From Spartobacteria bacterium (GTDB lineage: Bacteria > Verrucomicrobiota > Verrucomicrobiia > Chthoniobacterales > UBA6821), in assembly GCA_947471565.1 (NCBI GenBank), contig CANIVT010000002.1:1-64000 (forward strand): 64,000 nucleotides of DNA. Direction: 5' to 3'. Positions 1 through 8,840 of this stretch are shown in pieces. Below the pieces are notes generated by a model that was not told the origin of the DNA, made no database searches, and saw only the letters and a list, made by a program, of their open reading frames with translations. Made by a program: the position numbers and the translations under genes. Every line of letters starts with the position of its first letter. Position 1 is the first letter of the stretch.

Positions 1-60
1 ACAATGATCCTTGAGTACGAAGTGACTGAAGGACTGTTTAGGAGGTTTTTTCAGTCCTAA
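1..60 (+). CDS. Possible C-terminal tail of a gene entering from the left edge
   Basis: Frame 1 is open from the first base and ends at a TAA at 58-60, giving a 19-residue tail that ends in RRFFQS. Nothing in so short a piece identifies a family. A small hairpin (CAACC-GCTT-GGTTG) follows the stop, but there is no T tract. The frame could be open by chance, so this is only a candidate. Confidence 0.3.
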   Translation, partial: TMILEYEVTEGLFRRFFQS

Positions 61-130
61 TGCAACCGCTTGGTTGACGAAATTTGTCGGATTCTGTCGG
101 ATTTGCCTGCAGACCCGCATAAATACTGGC

Positions 131-202
131 GACCCTAACGGGATTCGAACCCGTGTTACTCCCGTGAAAGGGGAGTGTCCTAGGCCACTGGACGATAGGG
201 TC
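131..202 (-). tRNA. tRNA-Glu (anticodon TTC)
   Basis: Read on the minus strand, this 72-nt stretch folds as a cloverleaf. The acceptor arms GACCCTA and TAGGGTC pair, the T arm carries GGTTCGAATCC, and the anticodon loop CTTTCAC contains TTC. CCA is not encoded. The gene is divergent from hemB. Confidence 0.95.
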
Positions 203-283
203 GTGAGTGGGAGGGAAGAAGATGCCTGAAGCGCCGCTGAATTCAAGCAAAGTTCGCCCTTCCTTGACTAGGAGCGTGTCTGG

Positions 284-1300
284 ATGAAGATATCTGGCAT
301 GGCAACCAATGCAGGAATCAACCTGGTCCGCAGGATGCGCCGCAACCGGGGTACGCCATCCATTCGATCCCTTGTCCGTGAAACAGTCCTTCGCACAGAA
401 GATCTGATCCAACCGCTTTTTGTCCGTTCCGGGGAGGGGGATCCCGATCCGGTGGCCTCTATGCCCGGCGTGGTGAGGCACACCGTTACCACGCTTGCCG
501 AGGAGTGCCGAAAAGTCGCAGGTCTGGGGATTCCGGCCGTGGCCCTCTTTCCCCGCATCGAACCCTCATTGAAGGATTCCACGGGCACTCATGCCACGGA
601 TCCCGCCAATGTGCTTTTCGCCGCCATCCGAGCGGTGAAGAAAGCAGTCCCCGGACTCACACTGATCGTCGATGTGGCCTTGGATCCCTACACCGATCAT
701 GGCCACGACGGGATCCTGGATGGCAAGGGATCCATCGAGAACGACTCCACCGTGGAGGCGCTTAGCCGCTTGGCGGTGGCACAGGCGGAAGCCGGAGCCG
801 ATATCGTGGCCCCCTCGGACATGATGGACGGCCGGGTCAGGGCGATCCGCACGGCCCTCGACGCCGCAGGTCATCAGGGTGTGAGCATTCTTGCTTACTC
901 GGCGAAGTACGCCTCGGCGTTTTATGGTCCATTCCGCGATGCGGTCGGCAGCGGTGAAGTTTCCGCTCCTCTCGACAAGCGGACTTACCAGATGGATCCC
1001 GCCAACGTGCGTGAGGCCGTTCTCGAGGTCCAACTCGACGAGCAGGAGGGGGCTGACATGGTGATGGTGAAGCCGGCAGGTCCGTATCTGGATGTGGTCC
1101 GTGCGATTCGTGAGGCAACAGATCTTCCACTGGCGGCCTATCAGGTCTCGGGGGAATACGCCCAGATCCATGCCGCCGCAAAACTCGGTTGGCTCGACTA
1201 TGTTTCGACACGTGACGAGGCGCTGCTGGCCATCAAGAGGGCAGGGGCCGACATGATCCTCACCTACTTCGCGGCGGAGGTCGCGGAATCGCTGCGGTGA
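284..1300 (+). CDS. hemB: Delta-aminolevulinic acid dehydratase (porphobilinogen synthase)
   Basis: The enzyme condenses two 5-aminolevulinate molecules to porphobilinogen in cytosolic tetrapyrrole synthesis. The 338-residue length fits the family. Both Schiff-base lysines are visible: Lys208 in YSAKYASAFYGPFRDA and Lys263 in MVMVKPAGPYLD. The metal-site segment at 130-143 reads DVALDPYTDHGHDG with no cysteines, so this is the zinc-independent, magnesium-type version rather than the E. coli cysteine type. The chosen ATG has an AGGAG nine bases upstream; Met6 (base 299) is an alternative start. The stop overlaps the GTG of the next gene (GTGA), which suggests translational coupling to an L,D-transpeptidase-like gene. 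Confidence 0.97.
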   Translation: MKISGMATNAGINLVRRMRRNRGTPSIRSLVRETVLRTEDLIQPLFVRSGEGDPDPVASMPGVVRHTVTTLAEECRKVAGLGIPAVALFPRIEPSLKDSTGTHATDPANVLFAAIRAVKKAVPGLTLIVDVALDPYTDHGHDGILDGKGSIENDSTVEALSRLAVAQAEAGADIVAPSDMMDGRVRAIRTALDAAGHQGVSILAYSAKYASAFYGPFRDAVGSGEVSAPLDKRTYQMDPANVREAVLEVQLDEQEGADMVMVKPAGPYLDVVRAIREATDLPLAAYQVSGEYAQIHAAAKLGWLDYVSTRDEALLAIKRAGADMILTYFAAEVAESLR

Positions 1301-1851
1301 ACCGGGCGCGCTTATACGCTACTTTTGCTTGCGGAATCGGTCTGTTCTTGTCGGGTTGTGCCGACACGCATCATCGACTGATCGTCAGCATTCCCGATCA
1401 GAAGATGCTCGTGCTGACCGACGGGAAGCCTTCGGCACTGTATTCGGTCTCCACGTCGAAATTCGGGTCGGGGGACCGTGAGGGAAGCTACGCCACGCCG
1501 CTTGGTCATCTCTGCGTGCGCAGGAAGATCGGCGGGGGATCCCCCCTGGGCACGGTCTTCCATTCACGCAAACCGACCGGAGAGGTGTTGCCACCCAATG
1601 CGCCGGGCCGAGACCCCATCGTGACGCGGATCCTCTGGCTGGACGGCTTGGAAGATCATAACCGGAACGCCTTCAGTCGCTGTATCTACATCCATGGAAC
1701 CCCCCAGGAGGAGATGATCGGCACGCCGGCCAGTTATGGATGCATCCGGATGAAATCCGCGGACGTCGCGAAGCTCTACGACCTGGTGGGTCATGGTGCC
1801 CATGTCACGATCACCGAAAGTTCCTTGAAGGTCGGTCCCGTGGCTCCCTGA
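1297..1851 (+). CDS. L,D-transpeptidase-like (YkuD) lipoprotein
   Basis: YkuD-fold enzymes form or modify 3-3 peptidoglycan cross-links or attach proteins to the wall. The N-terminus is a lipoprotein signal with lipobox LSGC (Cys21), so export and lipid anchoring are expected. The family signature is complete: HGT at 133-135 and PASYGCIRM with catalytic Cys149. The start is the GTG that overlaps the hemB stop. The next gene is a close paralogue with the same PNAPGRDPIVTRILWLDG block, so the pair is a tandem duplication. The wall substrate cannot be read from the sequence. Confidence 0.88.
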   Translation: MNRARLYATFACGIGLFLSGCADTHHRLIVSIPDQKMLVLTDGKPSALYSVSTSKFGSGDREGSYATPLGHLCVRRKIGGGSPLGTVFHSRKPTGEVLPPNAPGRDPIVTRILWLDGLEDHNRNAFSRCIYIHGTPQEEMIGTPASYGCIRMKSADVAKLYDLVGHGAHVTITESSLKVGPVAP

Positions 1852-1908
1852 ACTCTTCATGAGACTGCGGGTTGACGAATCGTTCCTATAAGGTGAACTT
1901 ATAGGCTG

Positions 1909-2562
1909 ATGATTTTTCGAGGAACCCTTCGATCCCTTCCGCTCTCGCTTCTTTCCATTTTGTTTCTGACAAACGGCATGCTTCGTGCCGAGTCCGATCC
2001 CCACCATGAGATCGTGGTGAGTGTGAAGGACCAGCAACTTCTTCTGAAAACCGATGGGAATCCGGAGGCCGTCTATCCGGTTTCCACATCCCGGTTCGGA
2101 ATCGGTGATCGTTTTGGCAGCTATGCGACGCCGCTCGGAAAATTTTTGGTGAAGGTGAAGATCGGGATGGGACGGCCCCTTGGCAGTGTCTTTCGGTCAC
2201 GCGTCCCCACCGGCGAAATTCTCAAGCCCAACGCCCCCGGGCGCGATCCGATCGTGACGCGCATTCTGTGGCTGGATGGCATGGAATCGGGAAATCGCAA
2301 CGCCTTTGCCCGTGGCATCTACATCCACGGGACACCCCAGGAAAAACTGCTCGGAAAACCGGCCAGCTTTGGCTGCATTCGGATGCGATCAACCGATGTG
2401 GCAATGCTTTGCGACAGGATCGGGACGGGGGCGCTTGTCACGATTACCCGGGATCATCTGCCGGGCCATGAGCCCTCCCTGAGGAATTTCCTAAATCCCC
2501 ACCGCCTCGTAGCGGCGAATACCCGCGCGCCACAGGCTCCGGGCCAGCAGGAAGCAGAGTAG
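1909..2562 (+). CDS. L,D-transpeptidase-like (YkuD) exported protein, tandem paralogue
   Basis: This is a paralogue of the upstream gene with the same SYATPLG, PNAPGRDPIVTRILWLDG, IHGTPQE and GCIRM blocks. The catalytic cysteine is Cys156 and the HGT motif begins at His140. Instead of a lipobox it has a hydrophobic leader ending near MLRAES (about residues 10-28), so it is probably released into the periplasm. The last 30 or so residues lie outside the YkuD domain. The final 72 bases are antisense to the 3' end of the convergent permease gene, so the tail is probably not conserved. Confidence 0.86.
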   Translation: MIFRGTLRSLPLSLLSILFLTNGMLRAESDPHHEIVVSVKDQQLLLKTDGNPEAVYPVSTSRFGIGDRFGSYATPLGKFLVKVKIGMGRPLGSVFRSRVPTGEILKPNAPGRDPIVTRILWLDGMESGNRNAFARGIYIHGTPQEKLLGKPASFGCIRMRSTDVAMLCDRIGTGALVTITRDHLPGHEPSLRNFLNPHRLVAANTRAPQAPGQQEAE

Positions 2563-3333
2563 CACCCAGGTTGCCTGGATGCAGAGGCCGCGGACCAGTG
2601 CCGCCCCGGTGATCTTTTCCATCAGGACGGCCACGGGGAAGTAGAGCTCGTAGGGGAAGGGGAGAAGACGCAGCAGGGTGCCGGCCGTCCCGGGAATCGT
2701 GTCGAGGGGGAAGAGTTTTTCGCTGAGGAAATATTCGAAGGAGTAGAGGATGAAAACGACCGTCGAGATTTCGAGGATCCAGAAGGCAAGCATCGCCAGG
2801 GAGAAGGCGATCAGGAACTGGATGGCCGCCGCCATCACGAGGCTGGGAAAGAACACCAGCCATGTGGAGAGATGGACCGGTCCGTGCAGGAATTCGCGAT
2901 ACCACCAGAAGACGCCGAGGACCGGGAGGAGCGTCACAGCCGTGTAGAGAAGGCGCGATCCGACAAAGAGACAGGAGCGGTAGGCGAGGAAGTCGAATGG
3001 TTTGAGGAGCAGGGAGCTGAGTTGTCCCTCGCGGATCTCGGCGGCGATCTGCCACTCGTCCTCCGTGGGGGTGATCAGGTTCTCCACCAGCAGGACGATC
3101 AGGAAATAGAGGATCATCTCGCCAAAGTCGTACCCGGCGATCGTTCCCGAGGTGCCTCCGTAGATGGAGCGCCAGACAAAGACCGTGCCGAAGAGCGGAA
3201 TCAGCGCAAAGAGGGAGCGCAGGAGAAAATTCCAGCGGTAGACAAAGGTATTCTGGAGGCCAAGAGAGAAGACTGCTCCGTATTTTGCGAGGATCTCGCA
3301 GAACGAATGTCGTGATGGGGAGACTCCCGTCAC
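2491..3333 (-). CDS. ABC-2 type transporter permease, orphan
   Basis: A 280-residue polytopic membrane protein with about six hydrophobic segments: roughly 38-55, 70-86, 120-140, 155-185, 190-205 and 245-262. An amphipathic loop, ITPTEDEWQIAAEIREG, is typical of ABC-2 permeases of the COG4587 type. The usual ATPase partner and second permease are not adjacent. The start is a GTG overlapping the stop of the oxidoreductase upstream (GTGA), so it is probably translated with that gene. Its C-terminal codons overlap the convergent L,D-transpeptidase gene. The substrate is unknown. Confidence 0.75.
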   Translation of the reverse strand: MTGVSPSRHSFCEILAKYGAVFSLGLQNTFVYRWNFLLRSLFALIPLFGTVFVWRSIYGGTSGTIAGYDFGEMILYFLIVLLVENLITPTEDEWQIAAEIREGQLSSLLLKPFDFLAYRSCLFVGSRLLYTAVTLLPVLGVFWWYREFLHGPVHLSTWLVFFPSLVMAAAIQFLIAFSLAMLAFWILEISTVVFILYSFEYFLSEKLFPLDTIPGTAGTLLRLLPFPYELYFPVAVLMEKITGAALVRGLCIQATWVLLCFLLARSLWRAGIRRYEAVGI

Positions 3334-4505
3334 GAGAGCGACGTCCAGCGGGCGTTGTTCCTCGAGCTCTCGACCACCGCCTCGATGAAAGCCATACCCC
3401 GGATGCCGTCGGCGATCGTCGGGTAATCAAGCGTGATGGGATCGGGTGAGGTGCCGTCCAGAACGGCCCGGAGGTGGTTGGCAAAGTTACGGTAGATGTT
3501 GGCGAAGGCCTCAAGGTATCCCTCGGGATGGGCGGGCGGCGTGCGGGTATTGGCCGCGGCGACCGGAGCGAGGTAGCCCATGCCGGTGCGCCAGACTTCC
3601 ATCGGCTTGTCCGACCATTTCAGCAGCAGGGTGTTGGGCTCTTTCTGATGCCACTCAAGGCCTCCGAGTTCGCCGTAGACGCGGATATTGAGGTTGTTTT
3701 CTTCGCCCACCGAGATTTGGGAGGCATGAAGAACACCTTTGGCCCCGTTTTCAAAACGGAGGAGGATGTTCCCATCGTCATCGAGGGCGCGGCCCTCGAC
3801 AAAGGTGGTGAGATCGGCGGCGAGTTCTCTGATTTTCAGGCCCGTGACGTATTCAGCAAGATTCTCGGCATGGGTGCCGATGTCGCCGATACAGCCTGCG
3901 GCTCCCGAGCGGGCGGGATCGGTGCGCCAGGCGGCCTGCTTCTGGCCGCTTTCCTCCAGGCGCGTGGAGAGCCATCCCTGCGGGTACTCCACGACAACTT
4001 TCCTGATTTTCCCGAGACGACCGGAAAGAACGAGTTCCCGTGCCTGCTTGACCAGTGGATAGCCGGTGTAGTTATGGGTGAGTCCGTAGAGCAGGCCGGT
4101 GCGTGCGATGAGCCCTCCGAGTTCCTTGGCCTCCGCGAGGTCGAACGTTGCCGGTTTGTCCGAGATGACATGAAAGCCATGCTCCAAGGCACATTTGGCA
4201 GCGGGAAAATGGACATGGTTGGGAGTGACGATGGCGGCGAAATCCATCCGTTCGCCCAAGGGAAGCGCCGCTTCCCCCTTCATCATCTCCTCAAAGGTTC
4301 CGTAGCAGCGGTCAGGCGGCAGAAATAGATCGGCACCCGAATCACGGGAGCGCTGGGGATCGCTGCTGAAGGCGCCGCAGACGAGTTCGATCTGGCCGTC
4401 GATGGCGGCGGCGATGCGGTGCACTGCTCCGATGAAGGCCCCGCGGCCTCCTCCGATCATCCCCATGCGGATTTTGCGCTTTGACGCGGGTAAGGAGGTG
4501 CTCAT
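3330..4505 (-). CDS. Gfo/Idh/MocA-family oxidoreductase (cytosolic)
   Basis: An NAD(P)-dependent sugar or cyclitol dehydrogenase-type protein of 391 residues. The Rossmann loop [12 protein letters not shown] lies at 15-26, TPNHVHF at 94-100, and DKP at 116-118 replaces the usual [19 protein letters not shown] carries the family's catalytic-region histidine. There is no signal peptide, unlike the four exported members further along. The gene sits between an isomerase/epimerase (ATGA overlap) and a permease (GTGA overlap). That arrangement suggests a short pathway interconverting an oxidised sugar or inositol-like compound. The exact substrate is not deducible. Confidence 0.88.
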   Translation of the reverse strand: MSTSLPASKRKIRMGMIGGGRGAFIGAVHRIAAAIDGQIELVCGAFSSDPQRSRDSGADLFLPPDRCYGTFEEMMKGEAALPLGERMDFAAIVTPNHVHFPAAKCALEHGFHVISDKPATFDLAEAKELGGLIARTGLLYGLTHNYTGYPLVKQARELVLSGRLGKIRKVVVEYPQGWLSTRLEESGQKQAAWRTDPARSGAAGCIGDIGTHAENLAEYVTGLKIRELAADLTTFVEGRALDDDGNILLRFENGAKGVLHASQISVGEENNLNIRVYGELGGLEWHQKEPNTLLLKWSDKPMEVWRTGMGYLAPVAAANTRTPPAHPEGYLEAFANIYRNFANHLRAVLDGTSPDPITLDYPTIADGIRGMAFIEAVVESSRNNARWTSLS

Positions 4506-5551
4506 TTGCCGGCCTTATCGAAAGCCGCGTCAAAGGCGGCGGAGTTCGGCTTGAAGTCGAGCCTGCGGACAAAGGAGGCTGATTCCGTGGCGCCGTGGAC
4601 GCGATCCATGCGACCGTCCTCCCACTCAACGGAAAGGGGACCCTGGTACCCGATATCGTTCAGGGCGACGATCACCTCCTCGAACCGGATGTCTCCACGG
4701 CCGCAGGAGCGGAAGTCCCAGTGGCGCCGGGCATCCCCAAAGCTCGTGTGACCGCCGAACACGCCGACCGTGCCGTCGCCGTGACCCCACCAGGCGTCCT
4801 TCATGTGGCAGTGGAAAATGCGTCCGGCAAAGTTGCGGAGGAACTTCACGTAGTCGACACCCTGGTAGCCGAGGTGGGATGGGTCATAGTTGAAGCCAAA
4901 GCGGGGATGATTCTTCACCGCAGCCAGCGCCCTTTCGGCAGAGGCGGTGTCGAAGGCTATTTCCCCCGGGTGGACCTCAAGGGCAAAATTGACGTTTTCC
5001 CGATCAAAGGCGTCCAGAATCGGAGTCCAACGGCTGGCAAAATCATCGAAGCCCTTCTGCCAGTACTCTTGGGAGGTCGGTGGGAAGGCATAGAGAGAGT
5101 GCCAGACCGAGGAACCGGTGAAGCCGTTGACCGTGACGGGGTGCGGGTTGGATGCAAAGCTGGGCTTGCGGTTAAAGAAATTCCGGGCGGCCTTGGCGGT
5201 CAGGATCATCCGTTCCGCGGCCCTCTGACGCACTCCCTCAGCGGAACCATCACCCCAGATCTCGGGCGGAAGGATCGCCTGGTGGCGCTCATCGATCAGG
5301 TCACAGACAGCCTGGCCGACCAGATGACTGGAAACGGAGTAACAGGTGAGTCCGTTATCCGTGAGGAGCTTCCAGAGATTGTCGCAATATCCGGCTGATG
5401 TTGCGGCATCCGCCGCAGCCCCCACGTCGAAGTGATCGCCCCAGCAGGCGAGTTCGACCCCGTCGTAACCCATTTTTTTGACCAAGGGGGCGAGTTCTGT
5501 GATGGGAAGGTCGGCCCACTGGCCGGTGAAGAGGGTGACGGGGCGGGGCAT
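4502..5551 (-). CDS. Sugar phosphate isomerase/epimerase-like TIM barrel protein
   Basis: This belongs to the xylose-isomerase-like TIM barrel superfamily (IolE, hydroxypyruvate isomerase and keto-sugar epimerases). It opens with a TIM strand, [15 protein letters not shown]. The metal ligands expected of the fold are visible: Glu192 (ALEVHPGE), Asp223 (FNYDPSHLG), His249 (FHCHMKDA) and Glu309 (LSVEWED). The 349-residue length is normal. Its stop overlaps the start of the oxidoreductase gene (ATGA), so it is the first gene of a coupled minus-strand trio. Relatives act on 3-keto-sugars and inosose; either would suit the neighbouring oxidoreductases. Confidence 0.87.
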   Translation of the reverse strand: MPRPVTLFTGQWADLPITELAPLVKKMGYDGVELACWGDHFDVGAAADAATSAGYCDNLWKLLTDNGLTCYSVSSHLVGQAVCDLIDERHQAILPPEIWGDGSAEGVRQRAAERMILTAKAARNFFNRKPSFASNPHPVTVNGFTGSSVWHSLYAFPPTSQEYWQKGFDDFASRWTPILDAFDRENVNFALEVHPGEIAFDTASAERALAAVKNHPRFGFNYDPSHLGYQGVDYVKFLRNFAGRIFHCHMKDAWWGHGDGTVGVFGGHTSFGDARRHWDFRSCGRGDIRFEEVIVALNDIGYQGPLSVEWEDGRMDRVHGATESASFVRRLDFKPNSAAFDAAFDKAGK

Positions 5552-5754
5552 GACGTGATGATTAGGGGGTGCTTAGTTTTTGGTTAAGCCAAAGAAAGCA
5601 AGAGACGGCATTTGATGACAATGATGAAAGATTCTCGCGGGCATTTGAGGTTGGTCGGTGACCCGCTGTTTTCTTGAGACGCCCCAAGCCCGGCGTTTCT
5701 CTTCGGAAAGTTTTTTGCATGTTTTCCCATTTTACGATCTCTTAGGCATTCAAG

Positions 5755-7110
5755 ATGTCCCTCCCCCAGGAACTCGATCGACGAAGATTCCTCAAGCTGT
5801 CCTCGGCTGGAGTTCTGGCGGCGTTTCTACCATTGCCAGCAAGGGCATTTTCCGATGCTTTCCCGCCGCTGGGAACTGCGCCATCTCGAAAAATCACCCT
5901 GGGAGTGATCGGTTGCGGATGGAGGGGGGGCGAACTGCTCACCAACGCGCTTGGATCGAATGAGATCCGGGTGATCGCGACATGCGATGTGAATCTGGAA
6001 AACGCCCGCTCGGCTGCCGCGCTTGTCGACGCATTTTACGGCTTCCGGAAAGCCTCCGGAACTTCCCGGGGATGCAGCATTTACAAGGATTTCAGGGAAT
6101 TGCTGGCACGATCGGATCTCGACGCCGTCATCATCGCCACGCCGGATCACTGGCATGCGTTAATGACGGTCGCTGCTGTCAATCAGGGGAAGGATGTCTA
6201 TGTCGAAAAGCCCCTCGCCAAAAGCATTCCCGAGGGGAGGGCGGTGGTCGATGCAGTCTCCAGAACGGGGGCTGTCGTGCAGGTGGGGAGCCAGCAGCGC
6301 TCCATGCGAAGCTTCCAGCGAGTGGTGGAATTGGTGCGGAACGGCCATCTCGGAAAAATCGAACGAGTGATCGTTCATTTGCCTCGTTCCATGCGCTTCA
6401 AGGGAGGGGATCCCGTGCCACCCCTTGCCCCCGAGTTTCCTCCCGTAGGTTTTGACTATGATCTCTGGCTGGGACCAGCACCCCAAGTGCCCTACTTCGC
6501 TGCCCGCTGCGATTATAACTGGCGCTGGTCCTATGATTACAGCGGAGGCCAGGTCTCCAACTGGATCGGACATCATTACGACATCGCTGCCTGGGCCCTA
6601 GGGCTTCAGACGCAGTTCCCCGTCGAGATTTTCAATGCCCGTGCCACCTTTCCTAAATCGAATCCGCTATTCAACACGGCGACCGACTTTTCGTTCTCGA
6701 GTCGTTATGCCGACGGACGGGTGATCGATGTCCTTTCCTCGGGCTCGGAGGAGGCTGGGGTTGCCGTCCGTATCGAGGGATCCTCAGGTTGGGTGGAAAG
6801 TTCCCGTTCCTTTTTTCGCACCTCGTCGGAGGACCTGCGTCGGGCGACCATTCCCGCGGAAGGGTTCCGGTGCCTCTCCGTGAACCATCTCTCGGACTTT
6901 GTGCACGCCGTCCGGAACCGCACGGAGCCGGTATGCCCGGTCGGTGACGGACACCGCATTGCAGCAGTCGCCCATCTTGCCAACGCGGCTTTCCTTTCCG
7001 GGCGTTCCTCCGTCCGCTTCGATGCAGACACCGAGCGGATCCTGGGTGCCCCTGATGCCGATGCACTGCTCGTTTCGACGTTCCGTGCGCCCTGGTCCCT
7101 CCCTGTTTAG
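5755..7110 (+). CDS. Tat-exported Gfo/Idh/MocA oxidoreductase 1
   Basis: A 451-residue member with a twin-arginine signal (RRRFLKL at 9-15, then a hydrophobic stretch to about residue 30). It should therefore be folded with its dinucleotide in the cytosol and exported, as known for glucose-fructose oxidoreductase. The Rossmann loop GVIGCGWRG lies at 50-58, TPDHWH at 129-134 and EKP at 151-153. A GGQVSNWIGHHYDIA block holds the His pair at 273-274. It is closely similar to the product of 11235-12554, which points to duplication. It is the first gene of the plus-strand island, about 200 bases from the divergent isomerase gene. Confidence 0.9.
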   Translation: MSLPQELDRRRFLKLSSAGVLAAFLPLPARAFSDAFPPLGTAPSRKITLGVIGCGWRGGELLTNALGSNEIRVIATCDVNLENARSAAALVDAFYGFRKASGTSRGCSIYKDFRELLARSDLDAVIIATPDHWHALMTVAAVNQGKDVYVEKPLAKSIPEGRAVVDAVSRTGAVVQVGSQQRSMRSFQRVVELVRNGHLGKIERVIVHLPRSMRFKGGDPVPPLAPEFPPVGFDYDLWLGPAPQVPYFAARCDYNWRWSYDYSGGQVSNWIGHHYDIAAWALGLQTQFPVEIFNARATFPKSNPLFNTATDFSFSSRYADGRVIDVLSSGSEEAGVAVRIEGSSGWVESSRSFFRTSSEDLRRATIPAEGFRCLSVNHLSDFVHAVRNRTEPVCPVGDGHRIAAVAHLANAAFLSGRSSVRFDADTERILGAPDADALLVSTFRAPWSLPV

Positions 7111-7148
7111 CCTTCACGACACGAATCACCCACTTCCCGGACACGACC

Positions 7149-8840
7149 ATGATGATCACGAAACCATGCCTCAAAGCCCTCCTTCTGCCTGCAACACTTC
7201 TTCTGACCGCGGCCACGCTGTTTTCCTCCGAGCCCAAGAAGATCCTGTTCTTCACCAAATCGAGCGGATTCGAGCATCCCGTCATTTCTTGGAAAAACGG
7301 CCAGCCGAGTTTCGCCGAGAAGGTGTTGAGCGACCTTGGCAAGAAAAACGGCTGGGAATTTACCTTCTCCAAGGACGGCTCCAAATTCAGCAAGGAGTAT
7401 CTTTCTCAGTTCGACGCCCTCTTTTTCTACACCACTGGCGACCTCTGTGCGCCCGGGACCGACAAGCAACCACCGATGACCCCCGAGGGAAAGCAGGCAT
7501 TGATCGACTCTGTGCGTTCCGGCAAAGGGTTCATCGGCACGCATTCGGCCAGCGACACCTTTCACACGGGCAATGAGTCCAAAAAGGGCCCCGATCGTTA
7601 TCAAAACCACGGATCCAAGGCCGACCCCTATGTGCTCATGTTGGGTGGTGAATTCATCAAGCATGACACCCAGCAGGTGGCCACGAACACGGTGATCGAT
7701 GCAAAATTCCCCGGATTCGCTGATCTTGGGACGAATTTCGCCTTTCTGGAGGAATGGTATTCCCTCAAGGACTTTGCCCCCGACGACCATGTCCTCACGG
7801 TGATCGATGCGCCCCGAATGAAGGGCAATTCCTACAATCGTCCTCCGTTTCCTAACACCTGGGCCCGGATGGAAGGGAAGGGGCGTGTCTGGTACACGGC
7901 GATGGGGCATCGGGAGGACGTCTGGACCAACCCCGTCTTCCAACAGATCCTGTCAGGTGGCATCAGATGGGCGCTGGGGGATGCGGTTGCTGAGGTGCCT
8001 CCGAACATTAAGGAGGCGGCTCCCGGTGCCTACACCAATCCCCCATACGTCCCCGACAAACCCAAGCCAACACCTAGCCCCTCTCCGGGCGTAGAAGTTC
8101 TGGCTGGTGACCAGTTTCCCAACACCCTTTCGGAAACCGAGAAGGCTGCAGGGTGGCAACTGCTTTGGGATGGAAAAACCACCGATGGATGGAGGGGTGC
8201 CCGTTCACAAGATTTTCCCGTGGAGGGATGGGGGATAAAGGATGGGGTTCTGACCGTTCACGAGAACGGTGGAGAGGAGTCTGCCAAAGGCGGAGACATC
8301 ATCACGTGCAACCGTTATTCGGACTTTGAGCTTACCGCCGATTTCAGGATCACGGCCGGCTGCAACAGCGGCATAAAGATCTTTGTTCAACCCGAGCTTT
8401 CGCCAGTTGACAAAAAGACCGGCGATCCGACTCATCTGGGATCCTCGATCGGTTTGGAGTTCCAAATTCTCGACGACGAGCGTCATCCTGACGCAAAGAA
8501 GGGTGTGGAAGGAAACCGCTCCATAGGCGCCCTATACGATCTTATTCCTCCCGCTAAGGACAAAAAAGTCATGCCGATGGGAGAGTGGAACCATGCAAGG
8601 ATCATTTCCCAGGGCGGGCATGTGGAGTTCTGGCTCAACGGCGTGCGTACGGTCGAATTCGACAGGGGATCGGAGCAATTCCGACAGCATGTCGCTCGTA
8701 GCAAATTCAAGAAAATCCCGGGCTTCGGCGAGTGGGAAGACGGTCACATCCTCCTGCAGGAGCACGGCGGGGAGGTTTCCTTTAGGAACATTAAGATCCG
8801 CCTCCTGAAACCCGCCCTTACCAACCCTTCAAGCCCGTGA
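7149..8840 (+). CDS. Exported ThuA-like domain fused to DUF1080 (3-keto-disaccharide hydrolase) domain
   Basis: The 563-residue protein starts with a signal peptide (about 1-27). A ThuA-like domain covers roughly 30-275, with KILFFTKSSGFEH, GTHSASD at 130-136 and WYTAMGHRED. A Pro-rich linker at 301-313 joins it to a DUF1080 concanavalin-like domain at about 335-555 (LLWDGKTTDGWRG, CNSGIKIFVQPE, NHARI, FRNIKIR). ThuA proteins are linked to trehalose utilisation and 3-keto-sugars, and DUF1080 members hydrolyse 3-keto-glycosides. The fusion puts both on one periplasmic chain. The stop overlaps the start of the next oxidoreductase (GTGA), indicating coupled expression. Confidence 0.87.
   Translation: MMITKPCLKALLLPATLLLTAATLFSSEPKKILFFTKSSGFEHPVISWKNGQPSFAEKVLSDLGKKNGWEFTFSKDGSKFSKEYLSQFDALFFYTTGDLCAPGTDKQPPMTPEGKQALIDSVRSGKGFIGTHSASDTFHTGNESKKGPDRYQNHGSKADPYVLMLGGEFIKHDTQQVATNTVIDAKFPGFADLGTNFAFLEEWYSLKDFAPDDHVLTVIDAPRMKGNSYNRPPFPNTWARMEGKGRVWYTAMGHREDVWTNPVFQQILSGGIRWALGDAVAEVPPNIKEAAPGAYTNPPYVPDKPKPTPSPSPGVEVLAGDQFPNTLSETEKAAGWQLLWDGKTTDGWRGARSQDFPVEGWGIKDGVLTVHENGGEESAKGGDIITCNRYSDFELTADFRITAGCNSGIKIFVQPELSPVDKKTGDPTHLGSSIGLEFQILDDERHPDAKKGVEGNRSIGALYDLIPPAKDKKVMPMGEWNHARIISQGGHVEFWLNGVRTVEFDRGSEQFRQHVARSKFKKIPGFGEWEDGHILLQEHGGEVSFRNIKIRLLKPALTNPSSP

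Noticed and set aside
30-58. AGGACTG/CAGTCCT inverted repeat as a terminator
   Set aside because: The 15-base loop is A/T-rich, there is no T run after the stem, and the arms overlap a possible coding tail.
264-293. TTGACT plus AGATAT as a promoter that would make hemB leaderless
   Set aside because: A good AGGAG lies nine bases before the ATG at 284, so a leadered start is more likely; the promoter match is weak.
4595-5398. 267-residue plus-strand open frame inside the isomerase gene
   Set aside because: The minus-strand isomerase has all metal ligands and family motifs, so this frame is a shadow.
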